From Neofusicoccum parvum (taxonomy: Eukaryota; Ascomycota; Dothideomycetes; Botryosphaeriales; Botryosphaeriaceae), in the NCBI GenBank assembly GCA_020912385.1, contig CP087209.1, forward strand, positions 2,108,001 through 2,172,000: a stretch of DNA of 64,000 nt, given 5' to 3'. Position 1 is the stretch's first letter; each line of letters opens with the position of its first letter. The notes under the pieces are model-generated. The model did no database searches, was not told the origin of the DNA, and saw nothing but the letters and a program-made list of their open reading frames with translations. Shown here in pieces: positions 23,755 to 33,674 of the stretch. Position numbers and translations under genes: made by a program.

Positions 23755-25114
23755 ATGCACGCCTCTATTCTCCCTCTCACGGTCCTGGCCAGCTTGGCTG
23801 CCTCTGCCAATGCCATTGCTACCATCTCCGTCAAGGGCTCGAAGCTCTTCACCAGTGACGGCGACCAGTTCTACGTGAAGGGTGTGTATACGTCACCCCC
23901 CTGTCACACCATGCGCCTCGACACTGACCGGCTCTGCAGGTGTCGCCTACCAGCTCATCCCCGACGACCCGCTGATCAATGCTACCCAGTGCAAGCTCGA
24001 TGCCGACCTCATGGAGGATTTGGGTGCCAATTCGATTCGTGTGTACCATGTCGACCCCTCTGGCGACCACAAAGACTGCATGGATACTTTTGCCGACAAG
24101 GGCATCTACCTCTGGGTCGACCTCGATACCTTCGACACGCAAATTGAGCAGACAGATCCCCACTGGAACGAATCTCAGCTGTCTGCCTTCGAGAAGGTCA
24201 TGGATGAGTTCCAGAGCTACGACAACACCGCTGGGTTCTTCGTCGGCAACGAGGTTCTGACCACCGGCAACGGCTCCGTCGCTGCTCCGTACGTCAAGGA
24301 AGCTGCCCGAGACATCAAGGCCTACCGTGACAAGAAGGGCTACCGTGAGATCCCTGTTGGATACTCGGCCGCCGACATTTCATCTCTGCGTCCCATGCTC
24401 CAGAACTACCTTGCCTGCAGCAGCAACTCGTCCGAGAACATCGACTTCTATTCTCTCAACGCTTACGAGTGGTGCGGTGCTTCTTCTTACACCACCTCGG
24501 GCTACTCCCAGCTCCAGTTGAACGCATCCACCTACAACATCCCCATCTTCTTTTCTGAAACTGGCTGCAATACAGTCAGCCCGCGTACATTTGCCGATCA
24601 GGCCGCCATCTTCGGAGACCAAATGGCCGACACTTGGAGCGGTGCCATCATCTACGAGTGGATTGAGGAAGCTAACGACTATGGACTGGTCAACTACGGC
24701 GCCAAGGTCGACGCTACTGCCTCTGGCGCCCCTCCGGATGGCTACCCCCGCTCCGGCACCCCCACCCCCGTCAGCCCCGATTTCTCCAACCTCAAGTCAC
24801 AGTGGGCAACCCTGACGCCCACTGGTGTCAAGAAGTCCGCCTACACTCCCTCATTGACTGCACCTGCCTGCCCTGATTTCACCTCAGGCGTGTGGGAGGT
24901 CAACGGTGCTGTCGCCTTGCCCACTCTTGGCCAGTCCTACGATGCTTCTGTTCGCAGCAGCATCACGGCTGGTACTGCAGCAACTGCTACTGGCACTGCC
25001 TCCGGCTCTGGCGCTTCTGCAACCAAGACCGGCGCGGCCAGCCCCGCCAAAGAAGTCACCGGCATGGGTATCGGCCTTGCCGGAGTGTTTGCTGGTGCAG
25101 TCTTCTGGCTGTGA
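23755..25114 (+). CDS. GH72 1,3-beta-glucanosyltransferase, GPI-anchored (Gas/Gel type)
   Basis: Cell-wall remodelling enzyme that cuts and re-joins beta-1,3-glucan chains on the outer face of the plasma membrane. Exons 23755-23881 and 23940-25114 give 433 residues. A signal peptide covers about residues 1-20 (cut near SANA/IA). The GH72 domain follows: NSIRVYHVDP, the acid/base Glu147 in GNEV and the nucleophile Glu249 in ETGC. After the domain comes a Thr/Ala/Ser-rich stretch and a C-terminal hydrophobic tail (GMGIGLAGVFAGAVFWL) fitting GPI attachment. There is no Cys-rich X8/CBM43 module, so this is the shorter Gel subclass. The unspliced intron shifts the frame, so the second exon alone hides the signal peptide. 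Confidence 0.95.
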
Positions 25115-25688
25115 TGCTGCAGCACGCTCGTACCTGCTCTCTTTTACTTTTCAACTTCTTACCCAATACTAAGGGTTAATGGTTGGCGCAACAGGGTTCA
25201 AATGATACATGCATGGATGGTTGAATGAGCAATAGAAGCCGAGTTAGTTGCATGTTTTCTCTCAACTTGAAGGCTAAAGAATGTCTGTCTTTCGAGCGCA
25301 CGAGCATAGGGTTAGACGGAATGGGTAATTTGCTTGCCAGGCGAAAAGACGTGAGGGATATTCAGAGCAGCGATAGAGGGCTGGGCAATCTCTTTGAGCA
25401 ATCGATTTTCGAATACCGTACACATTACAGGCTATTACTGCGGCCCACTTCTAACGCAAGTCGCTCTCTACAAGCTTTAACCGATATCCACATTGGTTCA
25501 ATGAGTTGAAGCATTGTCCTTTGCGCAGAAGTGCAGAATACTACGCGTCAATTCTTGGACGAACGCTCTAATTTCCTACGGTCAAGATTCGCGGTGTTTT
25601 CCTCGGCGTAACCGCCGACTATAGTAACATTCCGTATATATAGCTGAACTATAGAACTATACCTGGCAAAAAAAACAGTGGACACTCG
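25115..25688. other. Intergenic between convergent genes
   Basis: 574 bases, noticeably AT-richer than its surroundings toward 25620-25680. No gene seen. Confidence 0.55.
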
Positions 25689-27533
25689 CTACGTTGCGAA
25701 TCTGAAGTGCGGGTGATCGTCACCCAGGTTATCCCTGTCCTCACTCTCGAGCCGGTAGTCCCTCTCACCGCGATCCCTTTTCCTGTTCTCGCGCCTGACC
25801 CCGAAGAACAGCAGCGTACACATGGCGGCGCACACCCAAAGCAGGCCCAGCGACGTGCCGTAGCCGGTCGGGTACCGCGGCGCCTCGCTGGCGACGTAGA
25901 TGTTGGACGCGACGATGCCGCCGCAGTTGCCGAAGCCGACCTGCATGGCGGCGGCGATGGAGCGCTTGTAGTGGCCGCTCATGCAGTTGGAGATCCAGGT
26001 CAGGGTGACGGGCTGCGTGATGTAGCCGCCGCTGACGATGATGAACAGCGCGAAGTACTTGACGCCGGGCGAGACGTGCTCCTGGCAGAGGAGGATGACG
26101 TAGCCGATGCTGGCGACGCAGACGCCGAGGATGCAGAAGCCGTAGCGGTGCTGCAGCCGGTCGGTGAAGAGCGCGATGACGAGCGCGACGACGGTCGCGA
26201 CGACGAAGATGGGGATGGAGAGCACTTGGGCGCGCGAGGAGGTGTAGCCCATCTCTTTGATGATGGTGGGGATGAAGAAGGAGGTGGAGTAGCTGGATGA
26301 AGGGTTCGTGTCAGCATTGTTCGTTCGGCTTCTCGATCTTTGGGATGAGGATAAAGCGAGGCTGGACGGACCCGTTGTTGACGATGCCGAAGTACATGAT
26401 CACGGCGCAGTACATCTTCCAATCTCCGAAACTGCGCTTCATGGCGTTCTTGTCCAGGCGGTCCATCCGGCATTCGCCTTGGTCGTCGGCGAGGCGCGCC
26501 GTCAGGATTGCGCGCTCTTCTTCGTTGAGGAAGGAGGCGGTCTCCGGCCAGTCGGGCACCCACCATTTGGAGACGAAACCGATGGCGACAGTGGCGAGGC
26601 CCTCAATTATGAATATCCTGAAAAGTAGTGAGATAGGGGAAGCTGAAGGAGTGCAGGGCGTATTTGTTTACCAGCGCCAGCCGGCGTATCCACCGATGCC
26701 GTCCATCTTCGCGAGCGCGTAGGCGAGGAGCTACAGAGATGAGTACAAGCTGTTGAGAGGGGTATCCTCATTTGGAAAGCTTACACCACCAAAGCCTCCA
26801 GCCAAGATGCTAGCAGAAAAGAAGAGAGAAAGCCGCCACTGCAACTCGTAGCGCTTGTAGTACATGCCCAACATGTAGACACAGCCTGTGCAAAAGAAGA
26901 AATGAGTGTGCTGATAAACATCACCGGAGAACATCAAGGCAAGACTTACCTGGAAACAAGCCAGCTTCAAAGAACCCCACAAGCACTCGCATGGCCACCA
27001 GTCCCTCAAAGTTGTTGATCAGTCCCTGGCCCATGGTGGCGATCCCCCATAGAACCATGATCAAGCTCAGCCAGGTTGACGGCGCCACCTTCTTCAAGAT
27101 AATATTGGACGGGATCTCGAACAGAATGTACGGCACAAAAAAGACGAGCAGCGCGACGTTATAGTCGTTGCCCGTCATCTTCAGCTCTTCCGTCAAGCCT
27201 TGGATTTTTGCGTTACCTGAACTCAACACGTCCAAACATCAGTGACCCGTCGAACAAGTAGTAGTCCCATCCCGTTTGGTTTGGAACTTCGCAGTGGCAA
27301 AGTGAGGTCTAACCGATGTTCGTCCTATCAAGGAACGCCAGTAGGAATAGGATCGTGAGCGGCGGCACGACGCGGTAATCGCACTTCCGGATTATCTTCT
27401 TCTCAGCAGCCGGGTCCACATGAATGCGTGGGCGTCTTCCGGCGACAGTGTCGCTGCCGCTGCTTCGCTCGTCGACATCTTCTTTCTCGAGGTGGTGCGC
27501 CCCGGGCTTCTCGGGGATGGCTGCTGCTTCCAT
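25689..27533 (-). CDS. MFS transporter, anion:cation symporter (allantoate permease-like) family
   Basis: Plasma-membrane importer of a small organic anion or vitamin-like solute. Exons on minus: 27314-27533, 26950-27216, 26785-26885, 26672-26730, 26372-26617, 25689-26292; phases agree and give 498 residues. The ATG at 27533 precedes a charged N-tail, then KIIRKCDYRVVPPLTILFLLAFLDRTNIGNAK, the typical ACS-family TM1. RVLVGFFEAGLFPG (motif in TM4) and GYSTSFFIPTIIKEMG follow, with twelve membrane segments in all. Members carry allantoate, pantothenate, biotin, nicotinate or sugar acids; the substrate is not decidable here. A second, distinct ACS transporter is at 54138. Confidence 0.9.
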
Positions 27534-28599
27534 CGTGGACCTGTGGATATGTGATCGAGAAGGAACGCAAAGGCAAAAAGAAAGGGAACTAGAAGTCACG
27601 GTATGGCAACAGAAAGCGGCGACGTGTGCTGCAACAACATGCCGATCACTTGAGGCCGGCGCGCGGAGCACTTAAGAAGGCGAGCATGCCGCATGCCACG
27701 CACCGCAAGGCCCGAGACCCCAGCTCCCGGGCTCGTGGCCCGTCCTCGGATGGCCCGCTCAGAGGTTGGGGAAGGTGGGTTTGCCAATGCCACCCCAGCT
27801 CCTCTGCAAGCGCGCAAACCTGGGGTCCCCGCACTTGTGGCTTGCCCGCCCTCGAGCTTGGCGAAGATTACCACCGCGCCCGTCGAATCACGGTGGCCGA
27901 GTTGGGCACTGCTGGGAATTCCGTCGGCGCGCTAGCGTCCGTCCGCGACGCAGTGCCGACGGCCCATGATCGATCTTCCGCACTGGGGACGGAAATGGGC
28001 CGCGCAGCGCCATCCCCCGCGCTTGGTGTTGCTGGCTTGGGGGCGTGGGGGGAGCACGCGCTTGACGGAGGGAGCTTGGAAGTGAGTCGCCACCAAGACT
28101 TTTGTGGATCAGGATAGTCTTGTCGCGCAGCCTTAGCTCGGTGGCAGGCGGAAAGAAGCCGGGGGCCTGTCTTGAGCCTTGGTTATCCGTGCTTTCGATG
28201 AGAAGAGAGGCTCTCTGTGGCTTGTGAGTCCTAGCTGCTTCCCCAACAAAGGATCTGAGGACTGAAGGCTCTGCGAAGGAATGCTGAGCCATGTGTTCCT
28301 GCGTCTGCAATTATTCCGCACAGCTGCCATAGCCGTACCCTCGGCAATCTGCTTCGGAGACAAGCGGGGAACAGGGGCCTGCAAGCCAAGAACCGCCATC
28401 AATGTAGTTACTGCATTCTGCATCAGTGTCACGACAGGAAATGTTGGTCATCATACTAGGGGAAGTTTTGAAGTTATCGGGTTGAATTTGGCTCTCGGAA
28501 GGCCGCGTGCGCCGCCAATGCGACCTCCAGCGATCGCTACCTTGAGGTATTTTATGAATCCAGCAGTCCTTTCTTTTTCTGGCGCTTGCATGTGCGCGT
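27534..28599. other. Intergenic; one Cys-containing frame of doubtful status
   Basis: About 1.07 kb. On minus, a frame at 28311-28451 beginning with a double Met encodes 46 residues with five Cys spaced like a small secreted domain, but it has no signal peptide and no supporting splice junction. It most likely belongs to the 3' untranslated part of the peptide gene above it. Confidence 0.4.
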
Positions 28600-29062
28600 T
28601 CAACACTGCAAATTTCCACGTTTAGTTGCCAGATTCAAGTGAGAAGGGCCGATCTCTAAAGCACGAGGCGTGTATAAACTTCCACTTACGCAAAGATTGG
28701 GGCAAGCGATGTCATCGCAGCAATTTGGGCAATGCGCCTGGCACTTGGCTGGCTACAGTATGATTTAGCAGCTGTGTTCGGATTGTCCCGCTGCGGGAAT
28801 TCCTCCAAAAGACTCACACACTGCGGTCATATATCGTTAGCTACCTGGAGAAGCTTATCCGCATTTCAATTCCGGTCGAGAATAAGCAGTACTTACGGCC
28901 TTGTCATACAAGTTAGCTAACCTACGTAGAGAACCTCGTGGGAAGATGACTTACGCGACCCAGAAGCATGTTCAATCGATTTATCCCACTTTCCGTGTCT
29001 GAAGGCGCAGCAACCGTCAAGCCCACGAACAGCAAGGTCGTAAGGGCAAAAAAGAGACGCAT
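28600..29062 (-). CDS. Small Cys-rich secreted peptide precursor with 3-nt microexons
   Basis: Predicted 60-residue precursor in three parts. Exon 1 (28955-29062, 36 codons) encodes a signal peptide of about 19 residues and a short pro-region that ends in Gly-Arg at the splice site. Exon 28690-28752 (21 codons) and a terminal exon 28600-28605 (Cys plus stop) encode the mature part. Between them, strong splice signals define two 3-nt exons: 28897-28899 (Ala) and 28818-28820 (Cys). Introns are 28900-28954, 28821-28896, 28753-28817 and 28606-28689; all are phase 0. Three donors are GTAAGT and one is GTGAGT; each intron has a CTAAC/CTAAA-type branch site. The resulting mature part has eight Cys in the pattern C-x3-C-x3-C-x2-CC-x4-C-x3-CC, the look of a disulfide-rich peptide of the knottin or conotoxin-like sort. 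Function is unknown: effector, antimicrobial or signalling peptide are all possible. The first acceptor (acaag) is weak, so the Ala microexon may be skipped. Confidence 0.6.
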
Positions 29063-29191
29063 GGCCGTTGATTAGGACGAAAATAAGGAAACTCCAACGA
29101 ATAGAGATAAAGACTGAGGATAGTCTCTGCAGAACCTGGTGAGTGCTGTTGCGACCCAGGAGCGGGCAGACGATACGCGAACCCGCCTGTC

Positions 29192-29200
29192 CTTAAATAG
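29192..29200 (-). promoter_or_regulatory. TATA-like box (CTATTTAAG)
   Basis: On the minus strand about 130 bp upstream of the peptide-precursor start at 29062. Its presence supports this being a real, separately transcribed gene. Confidence 0.4.
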
Positions 29201-30117
29201 TTCCAGCAGCTTCGCGTTTCGCACGAGCTTGTTGACCCGGGAAATTGGAGTGCACGAAGCGTGCGTTGATGGGCTGACGTTGGATCTTGTGTACCTGCCA
29301 AGAAAGGATAGGATGGCTGCTGTGCTCGGGTACTCGCGTCGAATGGCGAGTGCGGAACAATAAGGGGCGCTCCAAGGAGAGTCGTAGTGGGTGAAAGGGG
29401 TGTCGTACGGGATGGGGCAAGTTTGGAGTCGGAACAGGACGCCTCAAAAGGGAAGATAAATAGACCAGAGCTTGCGCCTACGTCATGAAGTTGCACAGGC
29501 CTCTGGCTTGAGGAAGAGGTCTGCTTACCGAAGGGCGAAGCAGTGCATGTAAAGTGACACGCAATGGAGTAAGAGAAACGGTCACAAGGGGATTTTCAAG
29601 CCGGAATGGGGGATCAATTAAGTTTCTGCGAGGTCGATCCTAGTTCCCCGCCATTTAAGCTCGCTGTAGACTGTGAGAAGCTTCAACGATAGTTTCAGTT
29701 AATCTTTTGCGCCTCATAATACTGCTGCTATTAGGCGCACTGGCATGCTGCGAATCGCAATGGCCAAATCGAAATCGACTCTCAGTAGCCCATGGTGTAG
29801 AAGCTTGGAGATGAAAGTCGTTGTCTTACCTAGACCGGTCGCTAAACAATTAGAGACATGGAAGAGTGCTTTGGCTGACCTTTCCGGTGCTGTCGCCAGA
29901 GGTTGAAGGAGTCATATAGATGACTTTGGTATGTAAGACAAAGTTATTTTACGTCTAGCTGAGTGCTCGGACTCCCGGTTGACAGGCTTATCTGAGTTAA
30001 GGTGTCGCCTCTTTCGCGATGCACTATTGCCGTGAGCTACCAGCAATTCCTGTCTGATTGATGTAAGTTGCCTCCTATCCTCACCCAGCTACACAGCGAT
30101 AGTAGAATAAGGGCGCC
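29201..30117. other. Intergenic, AT-richer; possible NTPase relic on minus
   Basis: About 900 bases. On minus, 29713-29909 reads as an open frame of about 65 codons containing LATGLGKTTTF, which resembles a Walker A motif of a superfamily-2 helicase. It has no start codon or neighbouring helicase motifs, so at most it is a fragment. Confidence 0.3.
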
Positions 30118-31459
30118 TCAGGCCACATGCCAATCCACAGCGACCAGCCATTTCTCGTTATGCCGGCCCACTTCTACGTCCCAGCTTGGAGGAGCAACGA
30201 CCACATCCTCTCCGGCATTTAGGCTACGCGAATTTGCCTTTCCTGGGCCAACAAGGACTGCCAGTGTGCCACCGTTTTCTTCTTCGGTAGCAACCACTGG
30301 ACCACGAACTGATCTGCCGGCGATGAGCTTCAGACGATCACCACCCCTATCTTCGGAATGTTCTGTAATACGGATTCGCGAAGGCTGGCCAGCTCGCTGC
30401 GTCCGGTCCGTTCGTTGTCCTGGCTGATTGCTGGCCGTTTCTGGCTGGAACCCTCCGTGTCCGACGCCCAGTATCCAACTTCGTACCACGTCCGCCATAC
30501 CACCTGGAACGAACTTCTGAGATCTGCGGTGGGGAGAAAAGTGCTCTGGCAACGGCGTGACAGGCTCTGACCCTGCTAATCCGGCCTGGGTTGGAGGCAT
30601 CCGGAAAGGATTGCGGGGTCGAGGCCCTGCGCTTTGCGTCGAAAGCTCGGTAGCTATGGAAGGCGTCGGCGCACGGGGTTGGCCAGGCAAACGAAAGCGA
30701 GGGACTTTGGTGGTTCGGGGAGGGCTCTCGGGGCTGGCCACGCTGCTATCTCTCTTCAATGGGTCTATCCACTGTGCCGAAGCATCCGGCTGTGGTGTCC
30801 AGCTGGGGTTGGGTGTGAGGCGCCGACGCTTTGCTTGTTGCTCGTTCGTGGGTGTAAGGGCATCTTGCATGCTCCCTGAAAGCTGCCGGCCCTGGTCCTC
30901 ATCGTGAGTTGACGATAGCTCATTCCGTGGAGGGCTTTCAACACTCTTGACCCAGATGACCTCGTCATCCGCCACGGAGCCGTAGAGCATTTCCTCATCC
31001 CCGCCATGGCTGTCCTTGCCCTCGGCATCCTCCTGAGAAGCATCGTGGATACTCTCAACCTTTCTCAGTGTCGAACGCGGGCCTTTGGAGAGATGGACGG
31101 TGTTGACATCTCGGGACGCCTGGGATGCGCGATGGGCTTGCAGCGAGAGCTCATCTCCGAATGCTGCTCGCGGAGTCGAAAGGGCGGCCGGCGGATGGCT
31201 CGGACGCGTGAACGAGAAGCGAGGCGTGGGTTTGAATTGCTGCGATGGCGTCACGGCATCTTCCTGGGCCGGAGAGTGGCCTTGCGACTGTGGCGGAGGG
31301 GCATGAGTGGGTGGCGGTCGAGGCCTGGCTTGCGACGGTGCCTTGTCCTGGTTGCGCCGGGCGACAAAGCGATGCGGCGAAGGCGTCTAGAGCAGTTCAG
31401 AACTCCTAGTGCAGATGGATTGCGGGGAACGAGGGAGAGCGTACGGCAGGCGGAGGCAT
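30118..31459 (-). CDS. Largely disordered protein of unknown function
   Basis: I do not recognise the family. Exon 1 is only 15 nt (31445-31459, Met-Pro-Pro-Pro-Ala); intron 31387-31444 (gtacgc..tctag, with a ttctgaact branch site) joins in phase 0 to exon 2 (30118-31386), giving 427 residues. About the first 300 residues are low in order: Pro, Ser, Arg and Glu rich with SPxR/TPxR motifs suggestive of phosphorylation by cyclin-dependent kinases. The last 100 residues look like compact beta structure (GDRLKLIAGRSVRGPVVATE, GEDVVVAPPSWDVEV, KWLVAVDWHV). No signal peptide or membrane segment. A nuclear role is a guess from the composition. The start lies about 130 bp from a decayed transposon on its upstream side. 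Confidence 0.68.
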
Positions 31460-31585
31460 GGATGCTTGGTGGGGCGCGGAGCGTCGCGTGAGAACGCGTC
31501 GCGACTGTCGACAAAATGTGAGCCCACACCTTTCCAACCCACCCACACACCCAGCCGCCGTTCTTCTCCGCCTCAGCGCAACAGC

Positions 31586-32489
31586 ATGGTGGTGAAGTTC
31601 AACAACCGAGTGCGCAGCTGGGCCACGAGCCTGTTCAACGCCGGTGTGACCGATGTGGAAATCATCAAACCCACCGACATCTCGGCGCACACTCTCCGCC
31701 GCAACCACGGCGTTATTAAAGGCACCTTTCGCCACCACAATCCAAGTTCACGTCGAAGAAGCCATCTGCGACTACTTGCTCTCGCGTCCTAAAGCTTACC
31801 ATAGCGAGAAATAATGGTTCGTGTTCGATGATTTCAACATCATCGTGTCTTGCTGGGCCCTTCATCGCTTGTATAAAGCTCGAGGCTGGAACAAGACAAG
31901 CCTCTGCCGTCGCGCTATGGATCGTGCAGCCCTCTTCTGTGCTCCCTGGTTCAATAAGATCTGTGAGCTCCATGATTCCCAGCTGGTCTTCGTTGACGAG
32001 TCTGCTTCCAATCCACGCGCAATGCATCGGAAGTATGGCTGGTGTGAGGGAACCGATAATACTGCATACATTAAGCGCGGCAATCAATGGAGCGTTCTGC
32101 CCGCCTACACCGTTGACGGATATCTCCCAGGCTACTTATGCACACGAGAGCCTATTACGTAGGAGCTATTCGTCGAGTGGTCTGCCCAGAATGTCCTGCC
32201 TCACTGCGCTGCGTTCCCTGGCCCTCGATCTGTCGTCGAGATGGACAATACAACAATTCACCATGCTCCAGCGGTGGCATACCTACCACCGTATTTGCCA
32301 GACCCCAATCCTGTAGAGTCAACATTCTTTGATCTCAGGCTCGAGCTCAAGAAGCTGTGGGACAACTATGCTAAGAACTTTCCAAGCTTTGAGGTCTTTC
32401 TGCGTCACACATTTGACAACATGTTTGCCTTGGGGGGAAACCCCAAGCGTGCGAGAGAACATTTTCGAAAGGCTCAAATGCCCCGGTAG
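31586..32489 (+). pseudogene. Decayed Tc1/mariner-type transposase
   Basis: DDE transposase remnant. An N-terminal piece starts at 31586; after a frame change near 31720 the text passes through an in-frame TAA (31811-31813) into 31821-32162, which carries LVFVDES (first catalytic Asp), then RKYGW and WSVLPAYTVDGY, then shifts frame near 32160. The C-terminal piece carries FPGPRSVVEMDNTTIHH (second Asp) and YLPPYLPDPNPVE (the Glu). Only 23 residues separate the second Asp from the Glu where about 34 are usual, so a deletion of about 11 codons is likely. Not functional. Terminal inverted repeats were not found. Confidence 0.82.
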
Positions 32490-32655
32490 TGAATGACACA
32501 GGGGTATATTCATAATAACATTAAATCCTATATCCTTTCGAGCTCCCCAGTACTGAGGTCGATTGCTGGGGGAATCCTAAGTTCAAAAACTACTACGAGC
32601 ACCATCCAGGACTCAGCTCAGCTCTGCGTAGCCTATCTGCCAGCATAATGCTGGA

Positions 32656-33674
32656 TTACAAGAGAGCCAAACCGGCACCAACGAAGCCAAGAGCAGCGAA
32701 CATACCCTCGGCACGCGACGCTCCGCTGACGTCGGTGACTTGGGCGGGGCCGGAGGTAGTGGCAGAAGCACTACGGGTGCTGGAAGTTGTGCGAGTGTTG
32801 GAGGTCTGCAATTATGTAAGTAATTGAGTGATGCCGTGTGAGAACATGTTCTTACCGAGGTGGTGCTATCCGAGAAGTCGAACAGGGAGGAGCTTCTAGC
32901 CGTGGTAGTAGCGGACTGGGTCACCGAGGCGGACGATGCGAAGGCGGTGGTAGAGGGAGCACTGTCAGCTGGATTGGGAGTTGTGGCAACGGCGCCCTGT
33001 TTCTGTCAGCAATTTCCTGCCAGCCAAGGTCGAGGGGAGTGGCTTACGAATGACGAGCAGCAGTCGGCACTGTCGTTGCAAACGCTTCCGTCGCTGCAGC
33101 AGACCTCACCCAGACTGGGACGGTAGCAGTAGTTCGTGGGGTAGAAGCCGTAGCACCAGTGGTTCTCGCCACCGCCGCGCTGGCAGCACTCCTCGCCAGA
33201 ATCGCTGGCCGTGCAGTCCCACTCGTCATCGCCGCTCGACGTCGCCGTGGCGCTCGAAGTCAGAGAGGTGAAGGACGGAGAGTATGAGGTGGCAGTCGGC
33301 GAGTCGTCTTCGGGGCCACCAGTGACGCCAGCTCCAGCCTCTCCGCAGCAGCTGGTATCCGGTCCAATGCAGTAGGCTACAGGGTAGGCGTTTTAGTATG
33401 GAGGAGCTGAATCAGGGCGTGGGTGGAAAAGAGCCATACTTCCGTCGGAGCAGCACTGTTCACCAGCGCCAGGGTTGAAGCAAGAGTTGCCGCTGCAGAC
33501 GATGTTGCCGGCACCGAAGCAGGCAGCGCAGCTGGAACCGGAGCAGTATCCGTCGTCGCTCTGTCTGACCAACAGGGGGCTGCTTGAGGACGTCTTTCCC
33601 TTGTGCCATTCCGCGCCCTCAACCAAGGAGGTGGCTGCAACAAGGCAGGCGAGATGGGAGAACGAGAAACGCAT
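32656..33674 (-). CDS. GPI-anchored Cys-rich secreted protein
   Basis: Family not named; a fungal surface protein type. Exons on minus: 33440-33674, 33048-33376, 32856-33002, 32656-32805; phases agree and give 286 residues. Signal peptide of about 20 residues, then two Cys-rich segments separated by a Ser/Thr stretch. The segments contain repeated CCSDGS and SCC/ECC pairs (for example NPGAGEQCCSDGS and PSLGEVCCSDGSVC), which suggests an internal duplication. A long Ser/Thr-rich region, probably O-mannosylated, leads to a hydrophobic C-terminus (GMFAALGFVGAGLALL), as for GPI attachment. A role in wall or host contact is likely but not shown. The intron junctions use clear signals, including a tactaaaac branch site in the first. 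Confidence 0.82.

Noticed and set aside
31251..31254. Start of the 427-residue protein at 31254
   Set aside because: The codon is GTG, not used for ordinary initiation in fungi; a 15-nt first exon with ATG at 31459 fits in phase.
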